From Luteolibacter sp. LG18 (GTDB taxonomy: Bacteria; Verrucomicrobiota; Verrucomicrobiia; Verrucomicrobiales; Akkermansiaceae): 64,000 nt of DNA. The stretch spans positions 1,612,001-1,676,000 of the forward strand of contig NZ_AP024600.1 of assembly GCF_036322585.1 (NCBI RefSeq), given 5' to 3'. Below, in pieces: positions 52,146-60,769 of this stretch; within the stretch, counting starts at the first letter, position 1, and the number at the start of each line of letters is the position of its first letter. Under the pieces are notes generated by a model. The model was not told where the DNA came from. It searched no databases and saw only the letters and a program-made list of their open reading frames with translations. A program made the translations under genes and the position numbers.

Positions 52146-52916
52146 TCAGTTGTCCCACGGCTCACCGGAATCGCCCTCGATGAAGGCGCGGAGTTCCGGG
52201 TCGGTGGTGTTCTGGAGTTCGTCCGGGAGGCCGGTCCAGTAGACGCGCCCTTCCTTCAGGAAAACGATACGGTCGGCAATGCGGAAGACACTCCGCATTT
52301 CGTGGGTGATCACCACATTGGTGATGCCGTGGGACCGCTGGAGATCCTTGATGAGGTGGTCGATCGAGTCACCGGTGATCGGATCGAGGCCGGCGTGGGG
52401 CTCGTCGTAGAGCACGCAGGCAGGGCGGGAAACCACGGCGCGGGCGAGGGCCACGCGCTTGCGCATGCCGCCGGAGAGGTCGGAGGGCATTTTCTTCTCC
52501 TGGCCGGGCAGGCGGACGATTTCGAGCGCCTCGCTGACGAGGCGGGCGATCTCCTTGTCATCCTTCATGCCCTGCTCGCGCAGCGGGAAGGCCACGTTCT
52601 GGGCCACTGTCAGCGAGTCGAAGAGGGCGCCGCCCTGGAACATCATGCCGATCTTCTTCCGGATCGGGCCGAACTGGCGTTCCTTCAGACAGCCGATTTC
52701 CACGCCATCGACGTGGATGGTGCCCTTCCTCGGCTTCAGCAGGCCGGGCAGGTGCTTCACCAGCACGGACTTGCCGCCGCCGGAGCCGCCCAGCAGGCAC
52801 AGGGTTTCCCCGCGGTGGATGTCCATGTCCACGCCGCGCAGAACGTGCTGGCTGCCGAACCGTTGTTCGAGCCCGCGGATCTGGATGAAGGTTTCGGCTT
52901 CGGCGGCGTCGGCCAT
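52146..52916 (-). CDS. mlaF: MlaF-type ABC transporter ATPase
   Basis: A 256-residue ATPase. Walker A GGSGGGKSVL (residues 43-52), Q-loop IGMMFQGGALFDSLTV, signature DLSGGMRKRVALARAV, Walker B CVLYDEPHAGLDPI, and switch His in VITHEMRSV. 'FGGALFDSLTV' and 'GMRKRVALARA' are MlaF/Ttg2A-like features. It would energise phospholipid or hydrophobic-molecule transport with MlaD (51117-52118). The permease MlaE that usually accompanies this pair is not adjacent; upstream is the anti-sigma gene. Confidence 0.9.
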   Translation of the reverse strand: MADAAEAETFIQIRGLEQRFGSQHVLRGVDMDIHRGETLCLLGGSGGGKSVLVKHLPGLLKPRKGTIHVDGVEIGCLKERQFGPIRKKIGMMFQGGALFDSLTVAQNVAFPLREQGMKDDKEIARLVSEALEIVRLPGQEKKMPSDLSGGMRKRVALARAVVSRPACVLYDEPHAGLDPITGDSIDHLIKDLQRSHGITNVVITHEMRSVFRIADRIVFLKEGRVYWTGLPDELQNTTDPELRAFIEGDSGEPWDN

Positions 52917-53020
52917 GCACAGGAGAAACCACGGTCCGGCCCGCGGCGCAAGCAGACGCCTGCGGCGGGAGCCAAGAATCCAGAATCCAGAATCCGGACG
53001 GGAGGAGAAAGTAGGGCTGG

Positions 53021-53947
53021 TTAGAACAGGCGGCCGAGCTGTTGGACGTCGGTCTTGCCGACCAGCATGTAGACGTTGCTGCCGTCCGCCCAGGTGGCGC
53101 TGGACCAGGTGCCGTTGCAGTTGAACACCGGGGGGGTGCCGACGGCCGGGGTGTCCGCGATGTCGTCCCGGCGGAAGATGATGAGGTGCACGATGCCGTC
53201 CTTGCCGCGGTTGAAGCAGATCAGGGAGCCGCGTTTGCCATCGATCACCAGTTCCCGGCAGCCGAGGCTGGGGATGTCCTTGATGCCGCGGGGCAGGCAG
53301 GAGCAGCCGGAGGACGGCAGCTTTTCATCCTGGAGCTGGGTGAGCAGCACGTCGTGATCCGGGTTCTTGTGCTCCAGATCGAAGGCCGGGGACTCGAAGG
53401 TGCGGATGAAGCCCGCCTTCACCGCGGACACGGGGACCTGGGACACGGCGGGGATCCCACCTTGTTGGCCGGGAGGGTTCGAAACGGAGCGGGTCGGGGA
53501 GGGGCTCTGCGTGAGAAACGCCAGCGCCACTCCGGCGGCGGCCGCGGCGGGCAGGCCGAAGCGGAACCACGGGAACGGCTTCTTTACCGCGGGCGCGCCC
53601 TGCTGGGCTTCCATCGCCGCGAGGATGTCTGCCCGCAGCGAAGGCGGCGGCTGCACGCTGGCGAGGGCGGCGATGAACGAGCGGTCGAGCCCGTCATGGG
53701 GCAGCGGCAGTTCGCCGCGGGCCACCGCGAATCCGGCGAGGATGTCCTCGCGCAGGTCGTGCGGGATCGGCACCCGGCCGAGGGCTTCGGAAAAAGCGGC
53801 GTCCTGGCCGCGCTCGGCGGCCAACCACTCGCCCAGCTCGCGGTCTTCCGCGGCCAGGCGGAGCGCCCCGGCGAAGTCCGGATCGCCGGCATCCGCGCCA
53901 TCCGGGCGGAAGCTGCGTAGAACGAAGCGGGCGTGTTCCTTATCCAT
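53021..53947 (-). CDS. Anti-sigma-factor-like membrane protein
   Basis: A 308-residue protein translated with an 8-bp overlap with the sigma gene. The first 130 residues are cytoplasmic, helical and acidic, with three loose repeats of the pattern 'RADILAAMEA' (DLREDILAGF, SLRADILAAM). A membrane helix follows near residues 130-150 (WFRFGLPAAAAAGVALAFLT). The extracytoplasmic C-terminus has a Cys cluster (SSGCSCLPRGIKDIPSLGC) and NCNGTWSSATWADGSNVYML. No classical HxxxCxxC zinc motif was found in the cytoplasmic part, so the anti-sigma role rests on operon position and topology. Confidence 0.7.
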   Translation of the reverse strand: MDKEHARFVLRSFRPDGADAGDPDFAGALRLAAEDRELGEWLAAERGQDAAFSEALGRVPIPHDLREDILAGFAVARGELPLPHDGLDRSFIAALASVQPPPSLRADILAAMEAQQGAPAVKKPFPWFRFGLPAAAAAGVALAFLTQSPSPTRSVSNPPGQQGGIPAVSQVPVSAVKAGFIRTFESPAFDLEHKNPDHDVLLTQLQDEKLPSSGCSCLPRGIKDIPSLGCRELVIDGKRGSLICFNRGKDGIVHLIIFRRDDIADTPAVGTPPVFNCNGTWSSATWADGSNVYMLVGKTDVQQLGRLF

Positions 53948-54488
53948 GGTGCTGTCGCAAGGCCTCCGGGTTGAGTTGGAGGATGTTCTTCGGCGCGCTG
54001 GCCGGTTCGGCGGTCATCTGGCGGCGCAGCATGTCCTTGGCGCGGGCGATGCGGGACATGACGGTGCCGATGGGGATCTCCAGGATTTCGGCGATCTCCT
54101 TGTAGCTGTGCTGCTGGAGATAAAAGAGGGCGAGGGGGGCGCGGAAAGTTTCGTCGAGCGAGCCGAGCAGCTCCAGGGCGCGCTGGCCGTCCATCTGGCG
54201 GTCGGGATCGTCCTCGCTGGAGGCCAGGGTGCCGTGCAGGGATTCCACCGGCTCATCGGAGTAGCGGGAGGCGCGGCGGCGCTGGCCGAGGAACTCGCGG
54301 TGCAGGGTGGTGAAGAGCCAGGTCTTCGCCTTCGAGCGGTCGCGGAGCTGGTCGCCCTTTTCCGCCCAGGTGCAGAAGGTCTCCTGCACCAGGTCCGCCG
54401 CCCGGTCCGGGTCACGGGTCAACGACACCGCGAACCGGAACAACGGTTGGTAGTGGGCGTCGACCAATTCCTGGAATTCACTCATCAA
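53940..54488 (-). CDS. ECF-type RNA polymerase sigma factor
   Basis: A 182-residue sigma-70 family protein. Region 2: LFRFAVSLTRDPDRAADLVQ, ETFCTWAEKGDQ and the -10 recognition helix RSKAKTWLFTTLHREFLGQR. Region 4: ALELLGSLDETFRAPLALFY, then LQQHSYKEIAEILEIPIGTVMSRIARAKDMLRR (helix-turn-helix). The tail EPASAPKNILQLNPEALRQHHG is typical of the SigE-like set. Its stop overlaps the anti-sigma-like gene, and it is divergent from the PmoA-type gene across 112 bp. Confidence 0.92.
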   Translation of the reverse strand: MMSEFQELVDAHYQPLFRFAVSLTRDPDRAADLVQETFCTWAEKGDQLRDRSKAKTWLFTTLHREFLGQRRRASRYSDEPVESLHGTLASSEDDPDRQMDGQRALELLGSLDETFRAPLALFYLQQHSYKEIAEILEIPIGTVMSRIARAKDMLRRQMTAEPASAPKNILQLNPEALRQHHG

Positions 54489-54600
54489 CTGCCGGTTGGG
54501 AGGTGGACAGCTTCAAGATATTCCCGAAAAAATCAACGGCAGTCCGACGTTTAGGCTGGTGCCCGTGATGAAAACGGCTCATTGGTTATTGCATCCAATT

Positions 54601-55533
54601 ATGAAAGCGCTATTGCCTCTCCTCATTCTCGCCGCCGCGCTGCCGGCTTCCGCTGCCTTCCGCACAGAAAGCGGCAAGGGCTCGCTGAAGGTGCTCGATG
54701 GCGACAAGCTCGTAACCGAGTACCGCACGGACTCCCGTGTGCCCTACCTCGCGCCGCTGCTGTCGCCCGGTGGTGCCACGCTGAACCGCCACTGGCCGAT
54801 GGAGGACGGCGTGGCGGGCGAGGAGAAGGACCACCCGCACCACCGTTCGCTGTGGTTGTCCCACGGCGAGGTCGATGGCTTCGACTTCTGGGCGTGGAAG
54901 GGCAAGGGCGACCCGAAGATCGAGCACCAGGAATTTTCCGAGGTCAAAGCCGACGAGAAATCCGCCACCTTCACCGTGTCGCTGCTGTGGAACGCGGACG
55001 GTGCCACCCGCCTGAAGGAGAAGCGCACCTACACCATTCGCAAGACCGACGCGGACACCACCGAGATCGAGGTGGCCACGGTGCTGGAGTCCGCGGAGGA
55101 GAAGACGGTTTTCGGCGACACCAAGGAGGGTTTCTTCGGCCTGCGCGTGGACCGCACGCTGCGCCTGAAGGGGCCGGAGGCGAAGGGCCACATCGTGGAC
55201 AACGAGGGCCGCAAGGACGAGGACTGCTGGGGCAAGCGCTCGAACTGGGTGGCCTTCACCGGCCCCGATGAGAAGGGTGAGCCCACCGTGATCGCGATGA
55301 TGGACCACACCTCGAACTTCCGCCACCCGTCCTGGTGGCACGCGCGCGATTACGGCCTGCTGGCGGCGAACCCCTTCGGCATCCACGATTTCGAGGGCAA
55401 GAAGGACTCGAAGCCGGGCGAGTACACCCTGAAGAAGGGCGAGAAGCTCACGTTCCGCTACCTCGTCGTGCTCCACCACGGCACCGAGGAGAGCGCGAAG
55501 CTGGCCGAGCGCTGGAACACGTTCTCCAAATAA
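54601..55533 (+). CDS. Secreted PmoA-like (DUF6807) protein
   Basis: A 310-residue protein with signal peptide MKALLPLLILAAALPASAAF. It fits the PmoA/DUF6807 family, where the name is historical and does not imply methane monooxygenase: VPYLAPLLSPGGATLNRHWP, DHPHHRSLWLSHGEVDGFDF with a His-rich site, EKRTYTIRKTDADTTEIEVAT, EGFFGLRVDRTLRLKG, and HPSWWHARDYGLLAANPFG. This family accompanies oxidoreductases in plant-polysaccharide-degrading Verrucomicrobiota and Planctomycetes. A Tat-exported oxidoreductase follows 6 bp later, so the two likely work together on a carbohydrate. Alternative start at 54568. Confidence 0.83.
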   Translation: MKALLPLLILAAALPASAAFRTESGKGSLKVLDGDKLVTEYRTDSRVPYLAPLLSPGGATLNRHWPMEDGVAGEEKDHPHHRSLWLSHGEVDGFDFWAWKGKGDPKIEHQEFSEVKADEKSATFTVSLLWNADGATRLKEKRTYTIRKTDADTTEIEVATVLESAEEKTVFGDTKEGFFGLRVDRTLRLKGPEAKGHIVDNEGRKDEDCWGKRSNWVAFTGPDEKGEPTVIAMMDHTSNFRHPSWWHARDYGLLAANPFGIHDFEGKKDSKPGEYTLKKGEKLTFRYLVVLHHGTEESAKLAERWNTFSK

Positions 55534-55539
55534 CCCGCC

Positions 55540-56964
55540 ATGAACCGCCGGAATTTCCTCGCGCTCTCGGCCTTCGCCGGAAGCTGGAGCCTGCTGGCTC
55601 CGCACGCCCGCGCCCAAGGGGCGAACGGCGAGCTGCGCGTCGCCGTGATCGGTTTCAACGGCCGCGGCAAGGGCCACATCGAGGCCCTGCAGAAGGTGAA
55701 GGGCGCGCGGCTCGTCGCGCTGTGCGATGTCGACTCCACCGTGCTCGACAAGGCCGCCGCGGACCTCGCGGCCAAGGGCCTGGTGGTGGCGAAGTACGGG
55801 GACTACCGTAAGCTTTGTGAATCGAAGGAGATCGACGCGGTGGTGATCGCCACGCCGAACCACACCCATACCCTCATCGCGGTGACGGCCGCGGCGAATG
55901 GCAAGCACGTCTACGTTGAGAAGCCGGTGTCCCACAACGTGTGGGAGGGCCGCAAGCTGGCCGAGGCACAGGCGAAGTACAAGGTGATCATCCACCACGG
56001 TTTCCAGCGCCGCTCGGAAACCTGCTGGGAGGAGGGCCTTGCGTGGCTGAAGGAAGGCCAGGTCGGGAAAATGACGCTGGCCCGCGGCCTGTGTTACAAG
56101 CCGCGCCCGTCGATCGGCAAGGTCGCCGCGCCGGTGAAGCCGCCCGCGACGGTGGACTATGACCTGTGGTGCGGTCCGCGCGAGATGGCGCCGGTGAAGC
56201 GCACGAAGTTCCACTACGACTGGCACTGGCAGTTCCCCTACGGCAATGGCGACCTGGGCAACCAGGGACCGCACCAGCTCGATGTCTGTCGCTGGGCGCT
56301 GGGCGATCCGGCCCTGCCGAAGGCGGTGCTCTCCGCCGGGGCGCGGCTCGGTTACCAGGACGATGGTGACTGGGCGAACACCCAACTCGTGTGGCTGGAC
56401 TATGATCCGGTGCCGATCCTCTTCGAGGTGCGCGGCCTGCCGAAGAAGGGCTTGGACTACAAGAGCGGCAGCGATGTCTTCAAGGACCAGTCGATCGGCA
56501 ACATCATCGAATGCGAGGGCGGTTGGCTCGCTGGCGGCCATCTGCCGGGCTGCAAGGTCTTCGACAAGGACGGCAAGGTGGTGAAGGAGTTCAAGGGCTC
56601 CAAGTCCCACATGCAGGAGTGGATCGATGCCGTGCACTCTGGGAAGCCGCGCGCGATCCACGGCGCGGAGAGCGGCCACCTGTCCGCCGCGCTGGCCCAC
56701 ATCGGGAACATCTCGTGGCAAACCGGTGGCGATGCGCCGATGGACAAGATCCGTTCCGCCTTCGCCGAGCCCGCGCGCGAGGCCGTCGACCGCCTCGCGG
56801 CGCACCTTGAGGCGAATGGCATCGATCCGGCGAAGACCCCGCTGAAGTTGGGCGCGGCCCTCGCGGTCGATGCCAAGGCCGAGCGTTTCACCGGTCCCGG
56901 CGCCGAGGCCGCGAATGCCCGGTTGAAAGGCGAGTACCGGAAAGGATTCGAACTTCCGTTGTGA
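55540..56964 (+). CDS. Tat-exported Gfo/Idh/MocA-family oxidoreductase
   Basis: A 474-residue protein. The Tat signal is MNRRNFLALSAFAGSWSLLA, with the twin Arg. The Rossmann domain is RVAVIGFNGRGKGHIEAL, with ARLVALCDVDSTVL, and IDAVVIATPNHTHTLIAVTA followed by HVYVEKPVSHNVWEG, where Lys of EKP is the usual catalytic or structural residue. The C-terminal domain includes HYDWHWQFPYGNGDLGNQGP and HQLDVCRWALGD, with a His/Asp pair. It would oxidise or epimerise a sugar-like substrate with NAD(P) outside the cytoplasm, probably with the upstream PmoA-like protein. Confidence 0.87.
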   Translation: MNRRNFLALSAFAGSWSLLAPHARAQGANGELRVAVIGFNGRGKGHIEALQKVKGARLVALCDVDSTVLDKAAADLAAKGLVVAKYGDYRKLCESKEIDAVVIATPNHTHTLIAVTAAANGKHVYVEKPVSHNVWEGRKLAEAQAKYKVIIHHGFQRRSETCWEEGLAWLKEGQVGKMTLARGLCYKPRPSIGKVAAPVKPPATVDYDLWCGPREMAPVKRTKFHYDWHWQFPYGNGDLGNQGPHQLDVCRWALGDPALPKAVLSAGARLGYQDDGDWANTQLVWLDYDPVPILFEVRGLPKKGLDYKSGSDVFKDQSIGNIIECEGGWLAGGHLPGCKVFDKDGKVVKEFKGSKSHMQEWIDAVHSGKPRAIHGAESGHLSAALAHIGNISWQTGGDAPMDKIRSAFAEPAREAVDRLAAHLEANGIDPAKTPLKLGAALAVDAKAERFTGPGAEAANARLKGEYRKGFELPL

Positions 56965-56987
56965 GAGCGGGCGTGCTGCCGTGCGGC

Positions 56988-57491
56988 TCAGGCCGTGCGG
57001 CAGCACCTTTTCCCGATCAGGTGATCGAGAGAGATCCGTCCCGCGCCGAAGGCCAGCAGCACCAGGCAGACGATCAGGAAGGGGAATGGCTTCTGGTCAA
57101 TGAAGGCGCTCACGTGCGTCAGGAACGCGCTGAGTCCGGTGGCACCCTCCGCGTCCTCGGGGTGGAGCACGTCGTTCAGGTGGGCGGTGAGATAGGCGAC
57201 GACCATGGAGACGGTGAGCGGCACCGCGGCGAGCCGGGTGGCCAGACCGAGCACCAGCAGCAGGCCGCCGATCATCTCGACATTGGCCACCAGCACCGCG
57301 TGGAAGTGGGGGGCGGGGATGTGGAGGCTTTCGAAGAAGCCGGAGACCTTGTCGAGGTGGGCGAGCTTGCCTTTCCCGGTGAGGAAGAACTGCGCGCCGA
57401 TGGTGAGGCGGAGGAAAAGCAGGACCGCGTCGCGGCCGGGGGCCTCCAGACCGCGGAGGCGGGTGCAGAGCTTGGCGAGGCAGGCGTTCAT
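56988..57491 (-). CDS. DoxX-family membrane protein
   Basis: A 167-residue protein with four hydrophobic helices of the DoxX fold: LFLRLTIGAQFFLTGKGKLA, VEMIGGLLLVLGLATRLAAV, PLTVSMVVAYLTAHLND, and PFPFLIVCLVLLAFGAGRIS. The first-helix motif 'RltiGaqFfltGkgKl' and the 'E..gglllvlGl.tRl' second helix are typical. Family members are of uncertain role, sometimes linked to thiosulfate or redox metabolism. It is convergent with the Tat oxidoreductase gene. The start at MNACLAK gives the expected N-terminus. Confidence 0.82.
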   Translation of the reverse strand: MNACLAKLCTRLRGLEAPGRDAVLLFLRLTIGAQFFLTGKGKLAHLDKVSGFFESLHIPAPHFHAVLVANVEMIGGLLLVLGLATRLAAVPLTVSMVVAYLTAHLNDVLHPEDAEGATGLSAFLTHVSAFIDQKPFPFLIVCLVLLAFGAGRISLDHLIGKRCCRTA

Positions 57492-57528
57492 GATCCCATT
57501 GGATACCACCGCGCGGGGATTATTCCAA

Positions 57529-57681
57529 GGAGTTGAGGCTTTAGCCGAGGAGGGTCTTCAGAGGGAGGCGGAGTCAGGAGAGATTTTTGCCGCAAAAAGG
57601 CGCAAAGAGAGATCGCAAAAAGGAGAGTTGGAGGTCGGGCAACAGGTTCGTCAAACCCTCCTCGCCTGGAGGCTCAACTCC
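57529..57681. repeat. Family B palindromic element, copy 2 (degenerate right end)
   Basis: The left end GGAGTTGAGGCTTTAGCCGA with AGGAGGGTCTTCAG matches copy 1 (28098). The right end TCAAACCCTCCTCGCCTGGA with GGCTCAACTCC is its inverted, diverged partner. The middle contains TTTGCCGCAAAAAGGCGCAA, which recurs inverted in copy 3 at 63211-63435. It occupies the gap between the DoxX and LysR genes. Confidence 0.72.
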
Positions 57682-58566
57682 TCACGAACCGGCCGCGACC
57701 TTCAGCTCCTCGACGAAGGCGAGCACGCGTGCGGGCACCTCACCGGTGGCGGGGACTCCGGCGCTGACCTTGGTGGTGAGGGGTTCTTCGGAAAGAGGCC
57801 GCATCACCATGCGGGCGTCGGCACCGCCGCTGATGCGGGTGGTTTCGGCGGCGAGGGCGAGTCCCATCCCCGCTTCCACCGCCGCGCTGAGGCTGACGAT
57901 GCCGTCGAACTCGCCGGCGATCTTCGCCTGGAGGTTGCGGTCCTTGAAGAACCGGATCACGCGGTCCCAGTAGTCCGGGTAGCCCTCGCGTTCGAACAGC
58001 AGCAGGCGCTGGCCATCGAGGTCCTTGGGATCGATGCGCTTTTTCTTCGCCAGCGGATGGTTGGCGGGGACCAGCACGCGCCAGCCGACGTGGCGCAGCG
58101 GTTCCCAGCGGATCGCGTCGCCGGGGCAGGGCACGGTGACCATCAGGTCCAGCTTGCCGGCCAGGATGCCATCGCGCATCTCCGCGCTGGACCAATCGTG
58201 GAGTGTGATCCGCACCCGCGGGTGGAGCTGGGTGAAGCGCTCGATGGCGATCGAGAGGAAATCGGAGGCAAGGGAGGGGGAGTAGCCCACCCGCAGCGGC
58301 TCGCCTTCGGCCTCGGCCTTCACCTTCCGCACCATCGCGTCGGTGAATTTCAGCAGCTTCACCGTTTCGCCGCGCAACACTTCGCCCGCGGGCGTGAGGG
58401 TCACGGAATGCGCGCCGCGTTCGAAAAGGGATACGCCGAGCTCCTCCTCCAGCGCCTTGATCTGGCGGCTCAGCGCCGGTTGCGTGAGACGCAGCACCTT
58501 GGCCGCGGCGGTAATGCTTCCCGCCTCCGCCGTCTCCGCAAACGCCCGCAACTGACGCAGTTCCAT
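57682..58566 (-). CDS. LysR-family transcriptional regulator
   Basis: A 294-residue protein. The N-terminal HTH MELRQLRAFAETAEAGSITA and LRLTQPALSRQIKALEEELG is canonical. The sensing domain follows: LRVGYSPSLASDFLSIAIER, HDWSSAEMRDGILAGKLDLM, GWRVLVPANHPLAKKKRIDP and SAAVEAGMGLALAAET. Pattern and length resemble aromatic-compound or CbbR/BenM-like regulators. The start at 58566 was chosen because it gives the standard N-terminus. It is 31 bp downstream of the DUF2314 membrane-protein gene on the same strand and may be transcribed with it. Confidence 0.88.
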   Translation of the reverse strand: MELRQLRAFAETAEAGSITAAAKVLRLTQPALSRQIKALEEELGVSLFERGAHSVTLTPAGEVLRGETVKLLKFTDAMVRKVKAEAEGEPLRVGYSPSLASDFLSIAIERFTQLHPRVRITLHDWSSAEMRDGILAGKLDLMVTVPCPGDAIRWEPLRHVGWRVLVPANHPLAKKKRIDPKDLDGQRLLLFEREGYPDYWDRVIRFFKDRNLQAKIAGEFDGIVSLSAAVEAGMGLALAAETTRISGGADARMVMRPLSEEPLTTKVSAGVPATGEVPARVLAFVEELKVAAGS

Positions 58567-58597
58567 GGGCCGAAAGTCACGGCTCGAAAGACGCCGG

Positions 58598-59875
58598 TCA
58601 ACTTCCATCCGCGGCTTCGAGAGCCCGTTTCCCGGCGGCATCCACCGCCTTCACCGTGTGGAGGCCCAGGGGCTTCGTGCCATCGGCTGGGAGAAGGGCC
58701 CAGTCGTTCAGATCGGATAGATCCAGGGCCACCGGGTCCCCGAGCTTCAATCCTCCGAGATCCACCGGTTCGTTGTCCAGGGTCCCGTAAGCGGTTTCCT
58801 CCGAGAGATCGGTCACGGAAAACCAGATGTATTCCTGTCGGTTCCCGGAGCGCACCGGACCTTTCACGAGGAATCTCTCGCCGTCGTCCCGTTCGAGCCA
58901 CCGCTTCCTGAAATCGGGGAAAGAAGCCCGGGCTTCGGCGACCGCGGCCACCATCAGGGGATCATCGTCCTCGACGTGGATCACCGGTGGTTGGGACCGT
59001 TGGGTGAAGTCTTGAAGCGGTTCCGGGCCGCACAGCTTGGCCGCGACCTCGTCGTCCCACACGTTGATGTGGCCCGTTTCCGGTCGGAAAATCGCCAGCG
59101 TGTCTTCGTCCGCAAGCTCGCGCAGCAGCCGGAAAATGTGGGGGTAGAACGATTCCGCCGACAGCGATTTGTCGAATGGTGCGGTCAGGTCGACTGCCAA
59201 CCAGGCACTGTGATCCCGAACGGCTTTTTGCAGCCGCATTTCAGGAACCGACGCGATGGCTTGTTCGACGTCGTCAAAGTAAGGGTGGGCCCGGTTGTGC
59301 ACGGTCCAAAGCCCCGCTCCATTGCGCACGATGAACAAGGAGCCGTCACCCACCGCGAACAGTTCCTCGTCATCTGCGGGTTTCCGCGGATGGCTCCACG
59401 CGCGGCGGACGACGGCGGAAAGGGAGTCCTGATCGAGTGGCAAGGCGTGGCGCCGGAGCAGGACAATCGAGATCATCGGCTTGTCCTCGGATTCGGAAGG
59501 ATCGGGCAACGGGGTTTCACCGGGAACCAGCGGATCATCCCAGGTCGCTTGTTTTTGGAGAATGCGCCCGTATTTCCGCCAGCACTGCCAGATGCCCACG
59601 AATAGCAGCAGGCCGATGGCGGTCTTGATGCCGAAGCCTTTCCGGAAGATGACCGAGAGGTTGTAGAGGCCCATCGCAAGAATCACCACGAGGGTGAGAT
59701 AGATGCCAGCGATCGTGTGCCGGTAGAGCAGCAGTCCCGCGACGATGAGGGTGATGGTTTCAGCGGCCACCAGCCAGTGTTGGCCCGAGGCGAGCCAGAT
59801 GCAGAGGGCGGCTCCGAGCACCATGAGCATGGTGCCGTCGCTTCTGGCTTCGTCTCCAATCGTTTGCCTGGCCAT
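58598..59875 (-). CDS. Membrane protein with DUF2314-like C-terminal domain
   Basis: A 425-residue protein. Residues about 15-100 contain four hydrophobic helices (MLMVLGAALCIWLASGQHWL; LIVAGLLLYRHTIAGIYLTL). A soluble region follows: KPMISIVLLRRHALPLDQDS and FAVGDGSLFIVRNGAGLWTV (DUF4261-like in shape), then LQKAVRDHSAWLAVDLTAPF. The last 120 residues match DUF2314: DPLMVAAVAEARASFPDFRK, GERFLVKGPVRSGNRQEYIW, LDNEPVDLGGLKLGDPVALD and LSDLNDWALL. The domain is of unknown function, with links to immunity-like or microcompartment contexts by family reputation only. The membrane-plus-DUF2314 fusion is notable. Confidence 0.72.
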   Translation of the reverse strand: MARQTIGDEARSDGTMLMVLGAALCIWLASGQHWLVAAETITLIVAGLLLYRHTIAGIYLTLVVILAMGLYNLSVIFRKGFGIKTAIGLLLFVGIWQCWRKYGRILQKQATWDDPLVPGETPLPDPSESEDKPMISIVLLRRHALPLDQDSLSAVVRRAWSHPRKPADDEELFAVGDGSLFIVRNGAGLWTVHNRAHPYFDDVEQAIASVPEMRLQKAVRDHSAWLAVDLTAPFDKSLSAESFYPHIFRLLRELADEDTLAIFRPETGHINVWDDEVAAKLCGPEPLQDFTQRSQPPVIHVEDDDPLMVAAVAEARASFPDFRKRWLERDDGERFLVKGPVRSGNRQEYIWFSVTDLSEETAYGTLDNEPVDLGGLKLGDPVALDLSDLNDWALLPADGTKPLGLHTVKAVDAAGKRALEAADGS

Positions 59876-60006
59876 GGGGCGGACGCTGCCGGTGCGGTCC
59901 GGGGGTGGCCAGACAAATCACGATGACGGGGACCCATGATCCCACGGCATGCTCAGACTGACGAGCGGGCATTATCCAAGCGCCGGATTTCTGGCAGGAT
60001 GAACGC

Positions 60007-60723
60007 ATGAAAACGAACCCGACGCTGACCGTCCGCCGCAGTGAAGAACGAGGCCATGCCAACCACGGTTGGCTGGACAGCCACCACACCTTTTCCTTCG
60101 CCGATTATTACGATCCGGCCCACATGGCGTTCCGCTCGCTGCGCGTCATCAATGACGACCGCATCGCGCCGCAGGGCGGATTCCCGAGCCACCCGCACCG
60201 GGACATGGAGATCTTCTCCTACGTGCTGGACGGGCAGCTCGCCCACCAGGACTCGATGGGGAACAAGCGCGTGCTCAACCCCGGTGAGATCCAGCTCATG
60301 AGCGCCGGCAAGGGCGTGCTCCACTCCGAGTTCAACCCCTCGGCCAAGGACTGGACCCACATGCTCCAGATCTGGATCATGCCGCGCCAGCGCCAGCTCG
60401 AGCCCGGCTACACCGAGTGGAAGCCCGCCCCTGGCACGGAGAACGACCCGAAGGTCCTCGTGATCTCGCCGGACGGCCGTGACAATTCCGCCACCATCCA
60501 CCAGGACGCCGACATCTACCGCGTGAAGCTGGCCCCCGGCCAGTCCATCACCCACGAGCTGCCGGAAGGCCGCGGCCTTTGGCTGCACGTGGCGCGGGGC
60601 ACCGCGAAGGTCGCGGACGTCGACCTGAATGGCGGCGACGCCATCTCCTCGGAAACCGCGGGCACCTACACCATCGCCGCGGGCGCCGAACCGCTCGAAG
60701 CCCTTCTCTTTGACATCGGCTGA
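60007..60723 (+). CDS. Pirin (YhhW-type cupin) protein
   Basis: A 238-residue cupin. The N-terminal metal-binding cupin has FRSLRVINDDRIAPQGGFPS, HPHRDMEIFSYVLDGQLAHQ with the His-x-His and Glu ligands, and QLMSAGKGVLHSEFNP. The C-terminal cupin is shorter (LWLHVARGTAKVADVDLNGG). Bacterial pirins such as YhhW oxidise quercetin or act as regulators. Length and motifs are normal. It lies 46 bp before the YceI lipoprotein gene on the same strand, perhaps in one operon. Confidence 0.92.
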   Translation: MKTNPTLTVRRSEERGHANHGWLDSHHTFSFADYYDPAHMAFRSLRVINDDRIAPQGGFPSHPHRDMEIFSYVLDGQLAHQDSMGNKRVLNPGEIQLMSAGKGVLHSEFNPSAKDWTHMLQIWIMPRQRQLEPGYTEWKPAPGTENDPKVLVISPDGRDNSATIHQDADIYRVKLAPGQSITHELPEGRGLWLHVARGTAKVADVDLNGGDAISSETAGTYTIAAGAEPLEALLFDIG

Positions 60724-60769
60724 AGCCGTGCTCTCTAACACACGATCAATCCAAAGAACAGACACTGAC

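Noticed and set aside
54601..55533. Particulate methane monooxygenase subunit A
   Set aside because: The family label PmoA here is a naming accident; the protein is a soluble, secreted beta-rich protein without the membrane helices of methane monooxygenase.
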